Under the pieces are notes generated by a model, which made no database searches, was not told the origin of the DNA, and was given only the letters and a program-made list of their open reading frames with translations. DNA of 64,000 bases from Pseudonocardia sp. EC080619-01 (GTDB lineage Bacteria; Actinomycetota; Actinomycetes; Mycobacteriales; Pseudonocardiaceae): positions 3,456,501 through 3,520,500 of the forward strand of contig NZ_CP012184.1 of assembly GCF_001420995.1 (NCBI RefSeq), written 5' to 3'. This document shows, piece by piece, positions 1 through 8,811 of this stretch; within the stretch, counting starts at the first letter, position 1, and each line of letters begins with the position of its first letter. The translations under genes and the position numbers were made by a program.

Positions 1-495
1 GTCGTCCCGGTCGTCGTGCCGGTCGTCGTCGTGGCGGTCGTCGCGGTCGACGTCGTGGTCGAGGACGGCGCCGGTCGCGGCGTCGACGTCGACGTCGTGC
101 TCGGTGCCGCCGTCCCGGATCTCGATCTCCCAGTGGTCGCGGTCGTCGTGCCGGTCGTCGCGGTCGTCGCGGTCGTCGTCGCGGTCGTCGTCGGCGCGGT
201 CGAACTCGACGTCGGTGACCCGGCCCGCCCCGGCGGCGTCGAGGGCGATGCGCTCCGCGGCCGCACGGTCGACGGCGGCGCCGGCCGGGGCCCGCTCCGC
301 GGCGGGGACGGGGAGCTCGGGCGGGACGACACCCGTCGTCGGGGCGGGACCACCGGACGACGCCGGGGCGACCGCGGCGACCGGCTGCGCGGTGAGCTCG
401 GTGGGTCCGCCGTGCCCGAGCGCGAGGGCGGTGCCCCCGCCGACGAGCAGCAGACCGGTGGCGGCGACGGCGGCGACGGTGAGCGGGGTACGCAT
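1..495 (-). CDS. Secreted acidic PepSY-domain protein, copy 1 (3' end outside window)
   Basis: The ATG is at 495-493 and the frame is open to the window edge, so the C-terminus is missing. The protein begins MRTPLTVAAVAATGLLLVGG, a signal peptide or N-terminal membrane anchor. A PepSY-like segment follows (DRAAAERIALDAAG, VTDVEFDRADDD, HWEIEIRDGGTEHDVDVDAATG), then a run of Asp/Arg repeats (DDR, HDDR). PepSY domains are usually extracytoplasmic and are thought to inhibit peptidases or bind ligands. It is a close paralogue of the gene at 8812-9234, and the similarity continues upstream of both start codons. The role is unknown. The nearby OmpR-type two-component system may control it (inference). 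Confidence 0.8.
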   Translation of the reverse strand, partial: MRTPLTVAAVAATGLLLVGGGTALALGHGGPTELTAQPVAAVAPASSGGPAPTTGVVPPELPVPAAERAPAGAAVDRAAAERIALDAAGAGRVTDVEFDRADDDRDDDRDDRDDRHDDRDHWEIEIRDGGTEHDVDVDAATGAVLDHDVDRDDRHDDDRHDDRDD

Positions 496-598
496 CGTGG
501 ATCTTCCTCCGGGACGTTCTCGCTGGTCCGGGGCGGTGTGCCCCGGTGACTGGTGAGAACTCTGCCGACCGGCGCACCAAGAGCGCGCTGTGCGATCC

Positions 599-615
599 CT
601 AAGGCGTCGTTAGGG
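599..615. promoter_or_regulatory. Candidate response-regulator site (CTAAGG-N5-TTAGGG)
   Basis: Half-sites CTAAGG (599-604) and TTAGGG (610-615) have an 11-bp period, the geometry of OmpR/PhoB-type direct repeats. They are also embedded in an inverted repeat, ATCCCTAA (595-602) and TTAGGGAT (610-617). Similar pairs lie at 9335-9351 and 11397-11413, all near the OmpR-family regulator gene at 10643-11332. This one lies between PepSY copy 1 and jetA and overlaps the expected jetA -35 position. Binding is inferred. Confidence 0.45.
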
Positions 616-631
616 ATCTGCGGGTCCGAAC

Positions 632-637
632 TACAGT
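632..637 (+). promoter_or_regulatory. Putative -10 element of the jet operon (TACAGT)
   Basis: TACAGT fits the actinobacterial TANNNT -10 pattern and ends 7 nt before the jetA GTG. Transcription starting at or near the start codon would give a leaderless mRNA, and no Shine-Dalgarno is seen. The TTAGGG half-site at 610-615 sits 16 nt upstream, in the -35 position. Confidence 0.4.
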
Positions 638-644
638 CGTCCGG

Positions 645-2084
645 GTGTCGACCATCAGCCCGGACGAGGGAGTGGCGCGCCGGCTGAAGGCCCTGGCCTG
701 CACGGCGCCGCTGCACGACCTCGACGCCCGCAAGGGCCGCCTCGAGTGGGACGCCGTCGGCTACCAGATGGCGGAGATCGGGCTGCAGGCGATCGACCAG
801 GTCACGCTGGCCATGGACTTCGACCACGGCGCCGACCACCCGGAGGTCGTGCGGCGGCTGCTGCCGTTCGTCGCCGCCCAGGTGCCGGACGCGCCGCGGT
901 CCGAGCACGCCAGGGTCGCGCAGTGGGTGATCGACAACCTGGTCAACGTCGGCAGCATCGACCGCGGGTTCGCCGTGGAGTACGGCGCCACCGACGCCGA
1001 CGGCCGCTACGTGCGCCGCAGGTTCGACTTCAAGCTGCTCGTCGAGGTCGCCGCGCCGGACGGCGGGGTGTACCTGCGCGCGTCCGACGAGGCGATCAAC
1101 GTGCTGGTCGGGGCGCTGGACACCGACGTGGAGTCCGCCCAGGAGGCGGCCGAGACCAAGCTGGAGACGCTGATCGTCCGGGGCAGGCTCGGCGACGCGC
1201 GCCTCGCCGCGGAGCAGGCCCGCTACCGCACCGTGCAGTACGCGGAGTCGCTGCGGCGCAAGCTCGAGGCCACCCGCCGCGACGTACGCTCGGTGGACTG
1301 GCTGGACGCCGTCCCGCAGCTGCTGAACGAGGCACTGACCCACATCGAGGCCCGGTACCGCGCCGAGACGGTGATCAAGGCGAACATCGCCGACGCCCGC
1401 GACGAGGCGGCCGAGCCGGAGCGGCGGCGCCAGGCCGCGGAGCTCGTCGCCGTCGTGGACGACTGCATCCAGCGCCACACCCAGCTGCAGGCGAGGCTGC
1501 AGGAGGCGGGCGCCGCCTTCCGGGCCGAGCAGGACCGCCAGCAGTTCTCCGGGAAACCGAAGCGGGCCTCGGTCGACGTGTTCGGGCAGCTGCTGCGCCC
1601 GTCGCTGGGGCTCACCGTCGGCGCCGCGCACGATCCGGCGACCGCGTGGTTCACCGCGGGCACCGGGGTGCGGAACCCGTCGGTGCCGAGCCTCGGCGGG
1701 CTGGTCGAGACGTTGCTGACGCCGCCGACCGACCGCGACCCGTTCGGTTCCGAGGTCCCCGCGCCGGAGCTCGCGCCGCAGCCGCGGGAACGGTTCGGCG
1801 TGGACACCTGGGCCGGCACCGACGCCGTCCTGCCGCAGGAGGCCGAGCACCCGGTGCGGCTGTCCGAGGCGCTGGCCAGGGCCCGCGCCGCGGGGCCCGA
1901 CCTGCCGCAGCTCGTCGCGCTGCGCGCCGTGCACGCGCTGGGCACGGCGATCGGCACCGCCCGCACCCAGGGCGACCCGTCCGTGCTGATCGCGGTCGAC
2001 GACGGGACCGTGCTGGACGACCCGGAGTTCGGCGGCGCGGACCTGCTGCTGGCCGTGGCCGGCGTCGAGGGGGAGAAGCGATGA
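645..2084 (+). CDS. jetA: Wadjet defence protein JetA-like (kleisin, MukF-like), 479 aa
   Basis: First gene of a four-gene, translationally coupled operon whose third product is a giant SMC-type ATPase and fourth a Toprim nuclease. That is the arrangement of Wadjet (JetABCD) and of the mycobacterial/corynebacterial EptABCD/Mks plasmid-restriction systems. In those systems JetA is the kleisin that bridges the SMC heads. The protein is mostly helical, with a long charged central region (about residues 170-300) rich in Glu, Arg and Ala, and a C-terminal globular part. No catalytic motif is seen, as expected for a kleisin. The assignment rests mainly on position and overall character. The GTG start at 645 follows a -10-like TACAGT. 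Its stop overlaps the jetB ATG. Confidence 0.75.
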   Translation: MSTISPDEGVARRLKALACTAPLHDLDARKGRLEWDAVGYQMAEIGLQAIDQVTLAMDFDHGADHPEVVRRLLPFVAAQVPDAPRSEHARVAQWVIDNLVNVGSIDRGFAVEYGATDADGRYVRRRFDFKLLVEVAAPDGGVYLRASDEAINVLVGALDTDVESAQEAAETKLETLIVRGRLGDARLAAEQARYRTVQYAESLRRKLEATRRDVRSVDWLDAVPQLLNEALTHIEARYRAETVIKANIADARDEAAEPERRRQAAELVAVVDDCIQRHTQLQARLQEAGAAFRAEQDRQQFSGKPKRASVDVFGQLLRPSLGLTVGAAHDPATAWFTAGTGVRNPSVPSLGGLVETLLTPPTDRDPFGSEVPAPELAPQPRERFGVDTWAGTDAVLPQEAEHPVRLSEALARARAAGPDLPQLVALRAVHALGTAIGTARTQGDPSVLIAVDDGTVLDDPEFGGADLLLAVAGVEGEKR

Positions 2085-3085
2085 GCGACGTCGAGACGGC
2101 CGCCCGGCTCGTCGCGTTCGGGATGCGGCCCAAGGCGCTGCCCGGCCGCGACCCCGACTATGCCGACCTGGTCCGCCGCTACCGCGAGGACGACGACTTC
2201 CGCACCACCGTGCAGCGGGTCGCGTCCGGGCTGGGGCTGGTCGTGCTGACCGTCGACGCTGCGCCGGGCATCGTCCTCGCCGCGACCGAGGGCTCGGTCT
2301 TCGAGATCCGGATGGACGAGTACGCGCGCCGCACCGCGCTGGCGAACCGGCAGGCGGACAAGGTGCTGCACGGCATCGCGCACCTCGCCGTCGCCGCGCT
2401 GGCGTTCCCGCGTCCCGACGACCTCGGCGACGACTCGTACGTCGGCCGCGTCTCGGTGGAGCTGGTCGACGGCGCCGTCCGCGAGGCGTGCCGGGCGCTG
2501 AACGAGCGGGCCGCGGGCCCGGCCGACCCCGAGTCGGACGCGCCGCAGCTCGAGGAGGTCTGGCGGGTGTGGCTGCGCCGTCCCGAGGCGACGGCGACGA
2601 AGGACGGCCGGGCCGGCGAGTCCACCACCCGCGGGATCGTCGGGAAGGCGCTCCGGTTCCTCGCCGACCAGGGCTTCCTGGTGCCGGTCGGTGCCGAGGG
2701 CGCCTTCCGGACGACGCCGCGCTACCAGGTGCAGGTCCGTGAGCTGGCCGCGCAGCGCGCGTTCGACGAGCTGCTGTCGCTCGGGGTGCTCCCGGCCGGT
2801 GCCGCGGCGGGGACGCTGGTGGCGGAGCCGGCCGGGAACGGTGTGGTCGACGGGCCGGGCGCCGGGGGCACCTCCTCGGAGACCGCTGCCTGGGGAAGCG
2901 ATTCCGTGGAGGGTGAGGCGGGTGGCGCTGCGGTGTCGGGCCCGTCGGGTGCCGGTTCCGGCGACATCGCTGCCTGGGGAAGCGATTCCGCAGAAGGCGA
3001 TGCGGGCGGTGCCCCGGCGTCCGGCCCGCCGGACACGGGTTCCGGGGACGAGCCGGCGGACCGGCCGGAGGAGCGCCATGTATGA
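2081..3085 (+). CDS. jetB: Wadjet defence protein JetB-like (KITE, MukE-like), 334 aa
   Basis: ATG at 2081 overlaps the jetA stop (ATGA), and its own stop overlaps jetC by 8 nt. Residues about 1-250 resemble a small tandem winged-helix KITE subunit, which in Wadjet binds kleisin and SMC heads; this is inferred from position and size. The C-terminus is unusual: about 70 residues of Gly/Ala/Ser/Pro-rich sequence with two 28-residue tandem repeats that begin AAWGSDS (residues 269-296 and 297-324). The DNA of each repeat begins with a hairpin sequence that also occurs in the intergenic gap near 41.1 kb. The tail therefore probably arose from repeat insertion and duplication and is not a conserved domain. 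Confidence 0.72.
   Translation: MSDVETAARLVAFGMRPKALPGRDPDYADLVRRYREDDDFRTTVQRVASGLGLVVLTVDAAPGIVLAATEGSVFEIRMDEYARRTALANRQADKVLHGIAHLAVAALAFPRPDDLGDDSYVGRVSVELVDGAVREACRALNERAAGPADPESDAPQLEEVWRVWLRRPEATATKDGRAGESTTRGIVGKALRFLADQGFLVPVGAEGAFRTTPRYQVQVRELAAQRAFDELLSLGVLPAGAAAGTLVAEPAGNGVVDGPGAGGTSSETAAWGSDSVEGEAGGAAVSGPSGAGSGDIAAWGSDSAEGDAGGAPASGPPDTGSGDEPADRPEERHV
2885..3052 (+). repeat. Two 84-bp in-frame tandem repeats inside jetB
   Basis: Units 2885-2968 and 2969-3052 each encode 28 residues beginning AAWGSDS. The first bases of each unit, with the few bases before it, form a hairpin with arms ATCGCTGCC (2966-2974) and GGAAGCGAT (2978-2986) in the second copy; the first copy at 2882-2902 differs at one base. 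The same hairpin sequence, in the opposite orientation, occurs at 41121-41148. Confidence 0.85.
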
Positions 3086-6000
3086 GCTGACCCGCGTCCG
3101 TCTCTTCTCGGTCGGCCCCACCGCCGCCCGCTACCAGGACGTCTCGCTCGACCTGCGCGGCGTCGGGCGCCCGGTGAAGGTGGCGGTGCAGGAGGACCTG
3201 TTCGCGCCGGACGCGCTCGACCGCACGACCCCGCGGCGGCCGTCGCCGGCGTCGGTGCTGTTCCTGGAGAACGGCGGCGGCAAGTCCGTCCTGCTCAAGC
3301 TGATCTTCTCGGTGCTGCTGCCGGGGCGCCGCCAGGTCGTGGGCACGACGAGCACGACGGTCCTGGAGAACTTCGTGCTCGCCGAGGACGTCGCGCACGT
3401 CGTCTGCGAGTGGATGCACGTCGGGACCGGCGCGCTGCTGGTCACCGGCAAGGCGTCGGAGTGGCGCGGGCACGTGGCGTCGTCGGACCCGGAGAAGCTG
3501 GCCGACGCCTGGTACGCGTTCCGTCCCGCGCCCGGGTTCGGTCTCGACGACCTGCCCTTCACCCACGACCGGAAGCGGATCACCCTCGCGTCGTTCCGGG
3601 AGCGGCTGCACGCCGCCCACCGCGACCATCCCGGCATCGAGCTGGCCTGGGAGACCGGGCACCGGGACTGGACCCGGCACCTCGTCGAGATCGGGCTGGA
3701 CCCCGAGCTGTTCCGCTACCAGCGGGCGATGAACGCCGGCGAGGGCGAGGCCGCGGAGGCGTTCTCGTTCTCCAGCGACGAGGCGTTCGTCGACTTCCTG
3801 CTCCGTGCGGTGCTGGACCCGGAGGAACCGCAGAACGTCGCCGAGCTCGTCGCCGGCTACGCCGACCGGCTGGCGCAGCGGGAGGAGCTGGAATCGGAGC
3901 GCGAGTTCGTCGACGGCACGCTGTCCCGGCTGGAGCCGATGGTGGAGGCCGAGGAGACGGCGGCGGCCGCGCGGTCGGCGGAGGACACGGCCCGCGCTGC
4001 GCTGCGCACGACGGCCGAGGGCATCGCCGCCCGGCGGGTCGCGGAGTCGACCCGCGCGGAGACGACCCGGACCACCGTCACGGAGGCCGTCGCGGCCGAG
4101 CAGGAGGCCGCGGCCTCGTCGGAACGGTTGCAGGACACCGTCGGCGAGCTGCGCCGGCTGACCGCGGAGCTCGCGGTGCGGGCCGCGGAGGAGACCGCCG
4201 CGACGGCGACGCGGGAGCGTGACGAGGCCGCGTCCGTGTCGTCGGCCCGCGACGCGGTCGAGCCGGTGCTCGCCCACCGCGTCGCCGCGGCCGAGGCCGC
4301 GCGGCTGCGCAGCCGCGTCGACGAGGAGGAGCAGAAGGCCCGTCCGGCCCTGCAGGCCCGCCAGGACGCCGCCCGCGAGCTGTCCGCCGCGCTGCTGCGG
4401 ACCGCCGGTGAGGCCGACGCCGCGGCGGAGGCAGCGGAGGAGACCCGGTCGGCCGCCGACGACCGGGCCACCGAGGCCCGCTCCGAGCAGGTCGCCCGCG
4501 CGGCCGACGCCGCACGCGCCGAGAGCGCGGTCTCGCAGGCCGAGGAGTCCCTCGCCGACCTGGACCGGCGGGTCGCCGCCGCCGTGAAGGCCGGTCACCT
4601 GAAGGCCGGGTCCGGGCCCGACGACGTCGAGCACGAGGCCCCCGCCGCGGAGCGGGACGCCGCTGCGACCGCGACGGCGCTGGCCGACGCCGACACCGCC
4701 GCCTCCGGGATCCGCGACGAGCGCCGGGCCGCCGAGGCGCGCCGCACCGCCGCCCAGGACGCCGCGGCCACCGCCCGGGCCGCCGCGGCGTCGGCGGAGA
4801 CCGCGCGGGCCGGCGCCGCAGCCGAGAGCGACGACCTGGCGGGCGAGCCCCGCCCGGCCGAGCTGCTCGGTGTCGAGACGGTCCGGGCCGCCGCGGATGC
4901 CGGCCTCGTCGTCGAGACGATCACCGCCGCCGTCCGGGGCGCGGAGCGCGAGCGGACCTCGCTGCTCGGCGACCAGCGCCGGGACGAGCGCGCACTGCAC
5001 GCCCTCGGCGACGGTGGGCTGCTCCCGGACCCGCAGGAGATCGAGTCCGTGCTGGAGGTGCTGGAGAAGGCCGGCATCACCGCCTGGTCCGGTCGCCGGT
5101 ACATCGCGACGCTCCCGGCCGCGGACCGCGCGACCGTGCTGGAGCGGCTGCCGCACCTGGCCGGCGGGATCCTCCTCAACGACGCCGCCGACGCCGCGCG
5201 CGCCCGCACCGAGCTCGACGAGGCCCGGCTGCTCCCGGCGTCGCTCGTCGCGGTGGGCTCCACCGCCGCGGTGGACGCCGCGACGGACGCGGCACCGGGG
5301 ATCGAGCTCGTCGTCCCGCCGAACCCGGCGCTGCACGACGAGGACGCCGCCGAGGAGGTCCGGCTCCGGCTGGTCGCCGAGACCACCGACCGGTCCGCGC
5401 GGATCGCCGCGCTCGAGGAGACGCTCGACTCGGACCGCCGGCTGCGGGACCGGTTCGCGGCGCTGCGGGACCGCCGTCCCACCGTCGACGAGCTGACCGA
5501 CGCGGCGGCCGGCGCCGAACGGGAGCGCGACGAGGCCGTCCGCGCCTACCAGGAGACCGTCGCCGAGGTGGCCGCGCTGGACGAGCGCGCCGACCGGCTC
5601 ACCACCGACCGGCCCGGCCTGGAGCGCACCGCGGCCGACGCCCGTCGCCGTGCCGAGGCGCTCGCCGCGCTCCGTGACGAGCTCGCCCGGCGGCCCGGTG
5701 TGGAGGAACGCCGCCGGACCGGGACCGCGGACGCGGCCCGGCTGCGCGACGAGGCGGAGACCGCGGGCGAGAGCGCGACCCGGGCCGGACGCGAGGCTGC
5801 GGCCGCGCAGCAGACCCGGGACCGGCAGAAGAGCATCGCGGCGAACGCGCGGGACGAGGCCGCCGGCCTGCCGCTGGAGGAGGCCCCCGACCCGGCCGGT
5901 GCGCCGGACACCTCGCTGGCCGAGCTGCGGGACGTCTTCCAGCGCGCCCGCGACGCCTACGCCTCGGCCGCCGTCGACACCGACCTGCGCGGGTCGCTGG

Positions 6001-7682
6001 AGCGGGCCGAGGCCGACGCCGCGTCGAAGCGGGTCACCGTCGACGGGCTGCCGCGCTCGGTGGTGGAGGCCGCGACGGCGTTCCTGCACACCCCCGACGG
6101 CGCCGACGCGGCGAGCCGCCGGGCCGCCGCCGAGCAGGCCCGGGAGGCCTACGAGCAGGCCGAGGAGCGCAGGCAGAAGGCCAACACCGAGGTCGAGGTG
6201 CTCCGCCGCGAGCTGGCCTCGCAGCCCGCAGGCGAGCGCCCGATCGACCCGTACGAGCCGCCCCGCGACGTCGAGCACGGCCGCGAGCTGGTGGCCCGGG
6301 CGTCGGCGGAGCTCGACGCGGCCGGCACCGAGCTGGAGCGGACCCGGCGGGCCCGGCAGGCCGCCGAGGAGACCCACCGCGACGCCGAGGACGCGTCCCG
6401 CGGGTTCGCCCGGATCGTCGAGGGCCTGGAGGAGACGCCGGAGGCGGGCGGGCTCCCGTTCGAGGGCGACGTCGACGAGGCCGTCGCCACCCTGAAACGG
6501 CACCAGGCCCGGGTGCGCGACGCGGTCGCCGAGCGCGGCCGCGCCGACCGCCGGGTGCGCGAGGGCGTCGACGCCGTCGCCCGCTTCGCCCAGGACCCGC
6601 GGTTCGCGACGCTGTCGTCGCCGGTGCACCGCCACATCGGCGGGGTGGACCGCGCCGAGATGCCCGGTCTGGCCCGGGAGTGGATCGACGCGCTGCGCCC
6701 GCGGCTGCGCTCGCTCGACGACGATCTCGGCAACATCGAGCGGCACCGCTCCGGCATCGTGACGCGGCTGTCCGGGATGGTCGGCGAGGCGCTGCGGATG
6801 GTGCGGCTCGCGCAGAAGGTCTCGCAGCTCCCGGACGGCCTCGGTGACTGGTCCGGCCAGCAGTTCCTGCGGATCCGGTTCGAGGAGCTCCCCGACACCG
6901 CGCTGCGGCACGAGCTGGGGATCGTCGTCGACCGGACGGCGGAGGCGGCCGCGGCCAAGTCGGGCCGCCCGGCCCGCGACCGGCGCGACGGCATGTCGAT
7001 GCTGCTGCGCGGGGTGCGGGCGGCGATGCCGAAGGGCGTCCGGGTGGAGATGCTCAAGCCGGACGCCGTGCTCCGCACCGAGCGGCTGCGGGTCTCCGCG
7101 ATCAAGGACGTCTTCTCCGGCGGGCAGCAGCTGACGGCCGCGATCGTCCTGTACTGCACGATGGCCGCGCTCCGGGCGCACCAGCGCGGGCACGGGCGTC
7201 GTGCGCACGCCGGGGTGCTGTTCCTGGACAACCCGATCGGACGGGCGTCGGCGGGATACCTGCTGGAGCTGCAGTTCGGTGTCGCGCAGGCGCTGGGGGT
7301 GCAGCTCGTCTACACCACAGGCCTGTTCGACGCGGGCGCCCTGTCCGGGTTCCCGCTGCTCATCCGGCTCCGCAACGACGCCGACCTGCGCGCGGGCCGG
7401 AAGTACCTCTCGGTCGACGAGCGGGTGACGCGGTCGGTGCCGGACGGCGACGAGGGCGGCGGCCGGATCAGCGCGGCCCGCGTCTACCGGCGCGCCGACG
7501 CGCCCACCGATCCGGGTACGGAGACGGTCCCGGCCACGGGCCCCGAGCCGGGTGAGGACGCCGGGCCGCGGACCGGCAGCGGAGCCGGCCCGGACGGCGT
7601 CGACGCGGCGGGTCCCGCCGGGTCCCCGGGAGCGGGCGACCGGCCCGGCACGGGCGACGTCACCGGCCCGGTTCAGGAGTGA
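3078..7682 (+). CDS. jetC: Wadjet SMC-type ATPase JetC-like (MukB-like), 1534 aa
   Basis: A very large SMC/MukB-type protein. The N-terminal ATPase half carries a P-loop ENGGGKS at residues 64-70. The middle (about 290-1270) is a long Ala/Glu/Arg-rich coiled coil, broken near 660-800 by a more ordered segment that may be the hinge. The C-terminal ATPase half has the signature FSGGQQ (1346-1351) and Walker B VLFLDNPIG (D1384). The residue after the Walker B aspartate is Asn1385, where most SMC proteins have Glu. A Gly/Pro-rich disordered tail of about 60 residues ends the protein. In Wadjet this subunit, with JetA and JetB, extrudes DNA loops and senses small circular DNA. The ATG at 3078 follows GGAGGAG and overlaps jetB. 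Confidence 0.85.
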   Translation: MYELTRVRLFSVGPTAARYQDVSLDLRGVGRPVKVAVQEDLFAPDALDRTTPRRPSPASVLFLENGGGKSVLLKLIFSVLLPGRRQVVGTTSTTVLENFVLAEDVAHVVCEWMHVGTGALLVTGKASEWRGHVASSDPEKLADAWYAFRPAPGFGLDDLPFTHDRKRITLASFRERLHAAHRDHPGIELAWETGHRDWTRHLVEIGLDPELFRYQRAMNAGEGEAAEAFSFSSDEAFVDFLLRAVLDPEEPQNVAELVAGYADRLAQREELESEREFVDGTLSRLEPMVEAEETAAAARSAEDTARAALRTTAEGIAARRVAESTRAETTRTTVTEAVAAEQEAAASSERLQDTVGELRRLTAELAVRAAEETAATATRERDEAASVSSARDAVEPVLAHRVAAAEAARLRSRVDEEEQKARPALQARQDAARELSAALLRTAGEADAAAEAAEETRSAADDRATEARSEQVARAADAARAESAVSQAEESLADLDRRVAAAVKAGHLKAGSGPDDVEHEAPAAERDAAATATALADADTAASGIRDERRAAEARRTAAQDAAATARAAAASAETARAGAAAESDDLAGEPRPAELLGVETVRAAADAGLVVETITAAVRGAERERTSLLGDQRRDERALHALGDGGLLPDPQEIESVLEVLEKAGITAWSGRRYIATLPAADRATVLERLPHLAGGILLNDAADAARARTELDEARLLPASLVAVGSTAAVDAATDAAPGIELVVPPNPALHDEDAAEEVRLRLVAETTDRSARIAALEETLDSDRRLRDRFAALRDRRPTVDELTDAAAGAERERDEAVRAYQETVAEVAALDERADRLTTDRPGLERTAADARRRAEALAALRDELARRPGVEERRRTGTADAARLRDEAETAGESATRAGREAAAAQQTRDRQKSIAANARDEAAGLPLEEAPDPAGAPDTSLAELRDVFQRARDAYASAAVDTDLRGSLERAEADAASKRVTVDGLPRSVVEAATAFLHTPDGADAASRRAAAEQAREAYEQAEERRQKANTEVEVLRRELASQPAGERPIDPYEPPRDVEHGRELVARASAELDAAGTELERTRRARQAAEETHRDAEDASRGFARIVEGLEETPEAGGLPFEGDVDEAVATLKRHQARVRDAVAERGRADRRVREGVDAVARFAQDPRFATLSSPVHRHIGGVDRAEMPGLAREWIDALRPRLRSLDDDLGNIERHRSGIVTRLSGMVGEALRMVRLAQKVSQLPDGLGDWSGQQFLRIRFEELPDTALRHELGIVVDRTAEAAAAKSGRPARDRRDGMSMLLRGVRAAMPKGVRVEMLKPDAVLRTERLRVSAIKDVFSGGQQLTAAIVLYCTMAALRAHQRGHGRRAHAGVLFLDNPIGRASAGYLLELQFGVAQALGVQLVYTTGLFDAGALSGFPLLIRLRNDADLRAGRKYLSVDERVTRSVPDGDEGGGRISAARVYRRADAPTDPGTETVPATGPEPGEDAGPRTGSGAGPDGVDAAGPAGSPGAGDRPGTGDVTGPVQE

Positions 7683-8689
7683 CCGGTCCCGAGGCCGGTC
7701 CCGTCGCGGTGCGGCTGGCGGAGCTGCTGCGGGCCACCGGACGGACCCGGCTCGCACGGGCCGCGGTCCAGCGCGCCCACCTCGAGGCCGACCCGTCGTC
7801 GGTGGGGACCGCGGGGGCGCGTCGTGGCCTGGCTGCGGCACTCGACGAGCTGGCGGCCGCCGGTGTGCTGGTCCCGACCCGGGAGACCGACGACGGCGTC
7901 CCGCCGCTGCCGAAGTCGGTGAAGCTGCTCCGGCCCGGCGCAGTGGGCCCGGTGGCCGCGGGACCGGGCGGGCGCGGCGTCCCGTGGCACGCCGAGCTCG
8001 CCTGGGCCGCGGACCTCCCGCACCCGCCGCCGGTGCTGCGCCGGGTCAGCGACTGGCTCTTCGCCGGTGGGACCCGGGCGGTGGAGGTCCCGCTCCGCGA
8101 ACGCGCGCTGGAGATCACCGGTGACGAGAAGGCGTTCGACGGGAGGCTGCCCGGCCGGCTCGACCTGGCGACGCTGCGCGCCCGGCGGGTGGTCCCGCCG
8201 CTGCATGTCGAGTCGCTGCCCGCCGGGGGCACGGTGCTGCTGGTGGTCGAGAACGCCGACACCGCGGACTCGCTGGTCCGGGCCCTGCGTGACGATCCCG
8301 GCCCGGTCGCCGGTGTCGCGTGGGGGGCGGGGAACGCGTTCACGGCGTCGGTGCTGCGTCTGCGCGACGACCCGCCCGCGGCGATCCGGTACTTCGGTGA
8401 TCTCGACGCCGCCGGCCTGCGGATCCCGCGCCGGGCCTCCGAGCTCGCCGTGGCGGAGGGGCTGCCGGAGGTGCGTCCGGCGACCGGGCTGTACCGGGCG
8501 CTGCTGGAACACGGGGTGCCCGCACCGTCCGCGCGGATCGACCACTCCGACGTGGACTGGCTCGATCCCGGTCTGCGCGGCCCGGTCCGGGAGCTGTTCG
8601 CGTCCGGGATGAGGCTGGCCCAGGAGGCGGTCGGGCACCGTGTCCTGTCCGCAGGCCGGGACTGGCGCACCGGCCTCCCCCCGACCTGA
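7679..8689 (+). CDS. jetD: Wadjet nuclease JetD-like (Toprim fold), 336 aa
   Basis: GTG at 7679 overlaps the jetC stop (GTGA). The C-terminal half carries Toprim signatures: a Glu after a hydrophobic strand in LLVVENADT (E191) and a DxD motif in YFGDLDAAG (D241, D243). JetD proteins use this Toprim centre to cut plasmids trapped by the JetABC loop extruder. The N-terminal part (1-150) would be the DNA-binding/arm region found in JetD families. The catalytic acidic residues look intact, so the operon appears complete. The Wadjet subtype cannot be fixed by eye. Confidence 0.82.
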   Translation: MTGPEAGPVAVRLAELLRATGRTRLARAAVQRAHLEADPSSVGTAGARRGLAAALDELAAAGVLVPTRETDDGVPPLPKSVKLLRPGAVGPVAAGPGGRGVPWHAELAWAADLPHPPPVLRRVSDWLFAGGTRAVEVPLRERALEITGDEKAFDGRLPGRLDLATLRARRVVPPLHVESLPAGGTVLLVVENADTADSLVRALRDDPGPVAGVAWGAGNAFTASVLRLRDDPPAAIRYFGDLDAAGLRIPRRASELAVAEGLPEVRPATGLYRALLEHGVPAPSARIDHSDVDWLDPGLRGPVRELFASGMRLAQEAVGHRVLSAGRDWRTGLPPT

Positions 8690-8719
8690 CCACCCCGCCC
8701 CGCCCCGCCCGGACCCGAG

Positions 8720-8784
8720 TTCGCACGGGTTCGCTCTCTTCACACGGGATCGGACCCCGTGCGAGGAGAGGGATCCCGTGCGAA
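8720..8784. repeat. Four-armed dispersed repeat (A-A-A'-A'), copy 1
   Basis: Arms: TTCGCACGGG at 8720-8729, TTCACACGGG at 8739-8748, CCCGTGCGA at 8756-8764 and CCCGTGCGAA at 8775-8784. The inner and outer pairs are inverted repeats, and like arms are 19 nt apart. The same element with identical spacing is at 41474-41538. It lies between the convergent jetD and PepSY genes, so it could act as a bidirectional terminator. Confidence 0.8.
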
Positions 8785-8811
8785 CCGGGGACGGGGAAGG
8801 GGACGGACCGA

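Noticed and set aside
1..200. Array-like GTCGTC repeats suggesting a CRISPR or simple-sequence locus
   Set aside because: They encode the Asp/Arg-rich tail of the PepSY protein in frame on the minus strand; no spacers or cas genes are present.
1223..3121. Minus-strand open frame opposite jetA-jetB
   Set aside because: Shadow of the jet genes; low-complexity and without motifs or an upstream ribosome site.
645..7682. SbcCD/RecN-type repair operon
   Set aside because: The four-gene arrangement with a Toprim protein last and small non-enzymatic first genes fits Wadjet and not SbcC-SbcD, which would include a Mre11-like nuclease.
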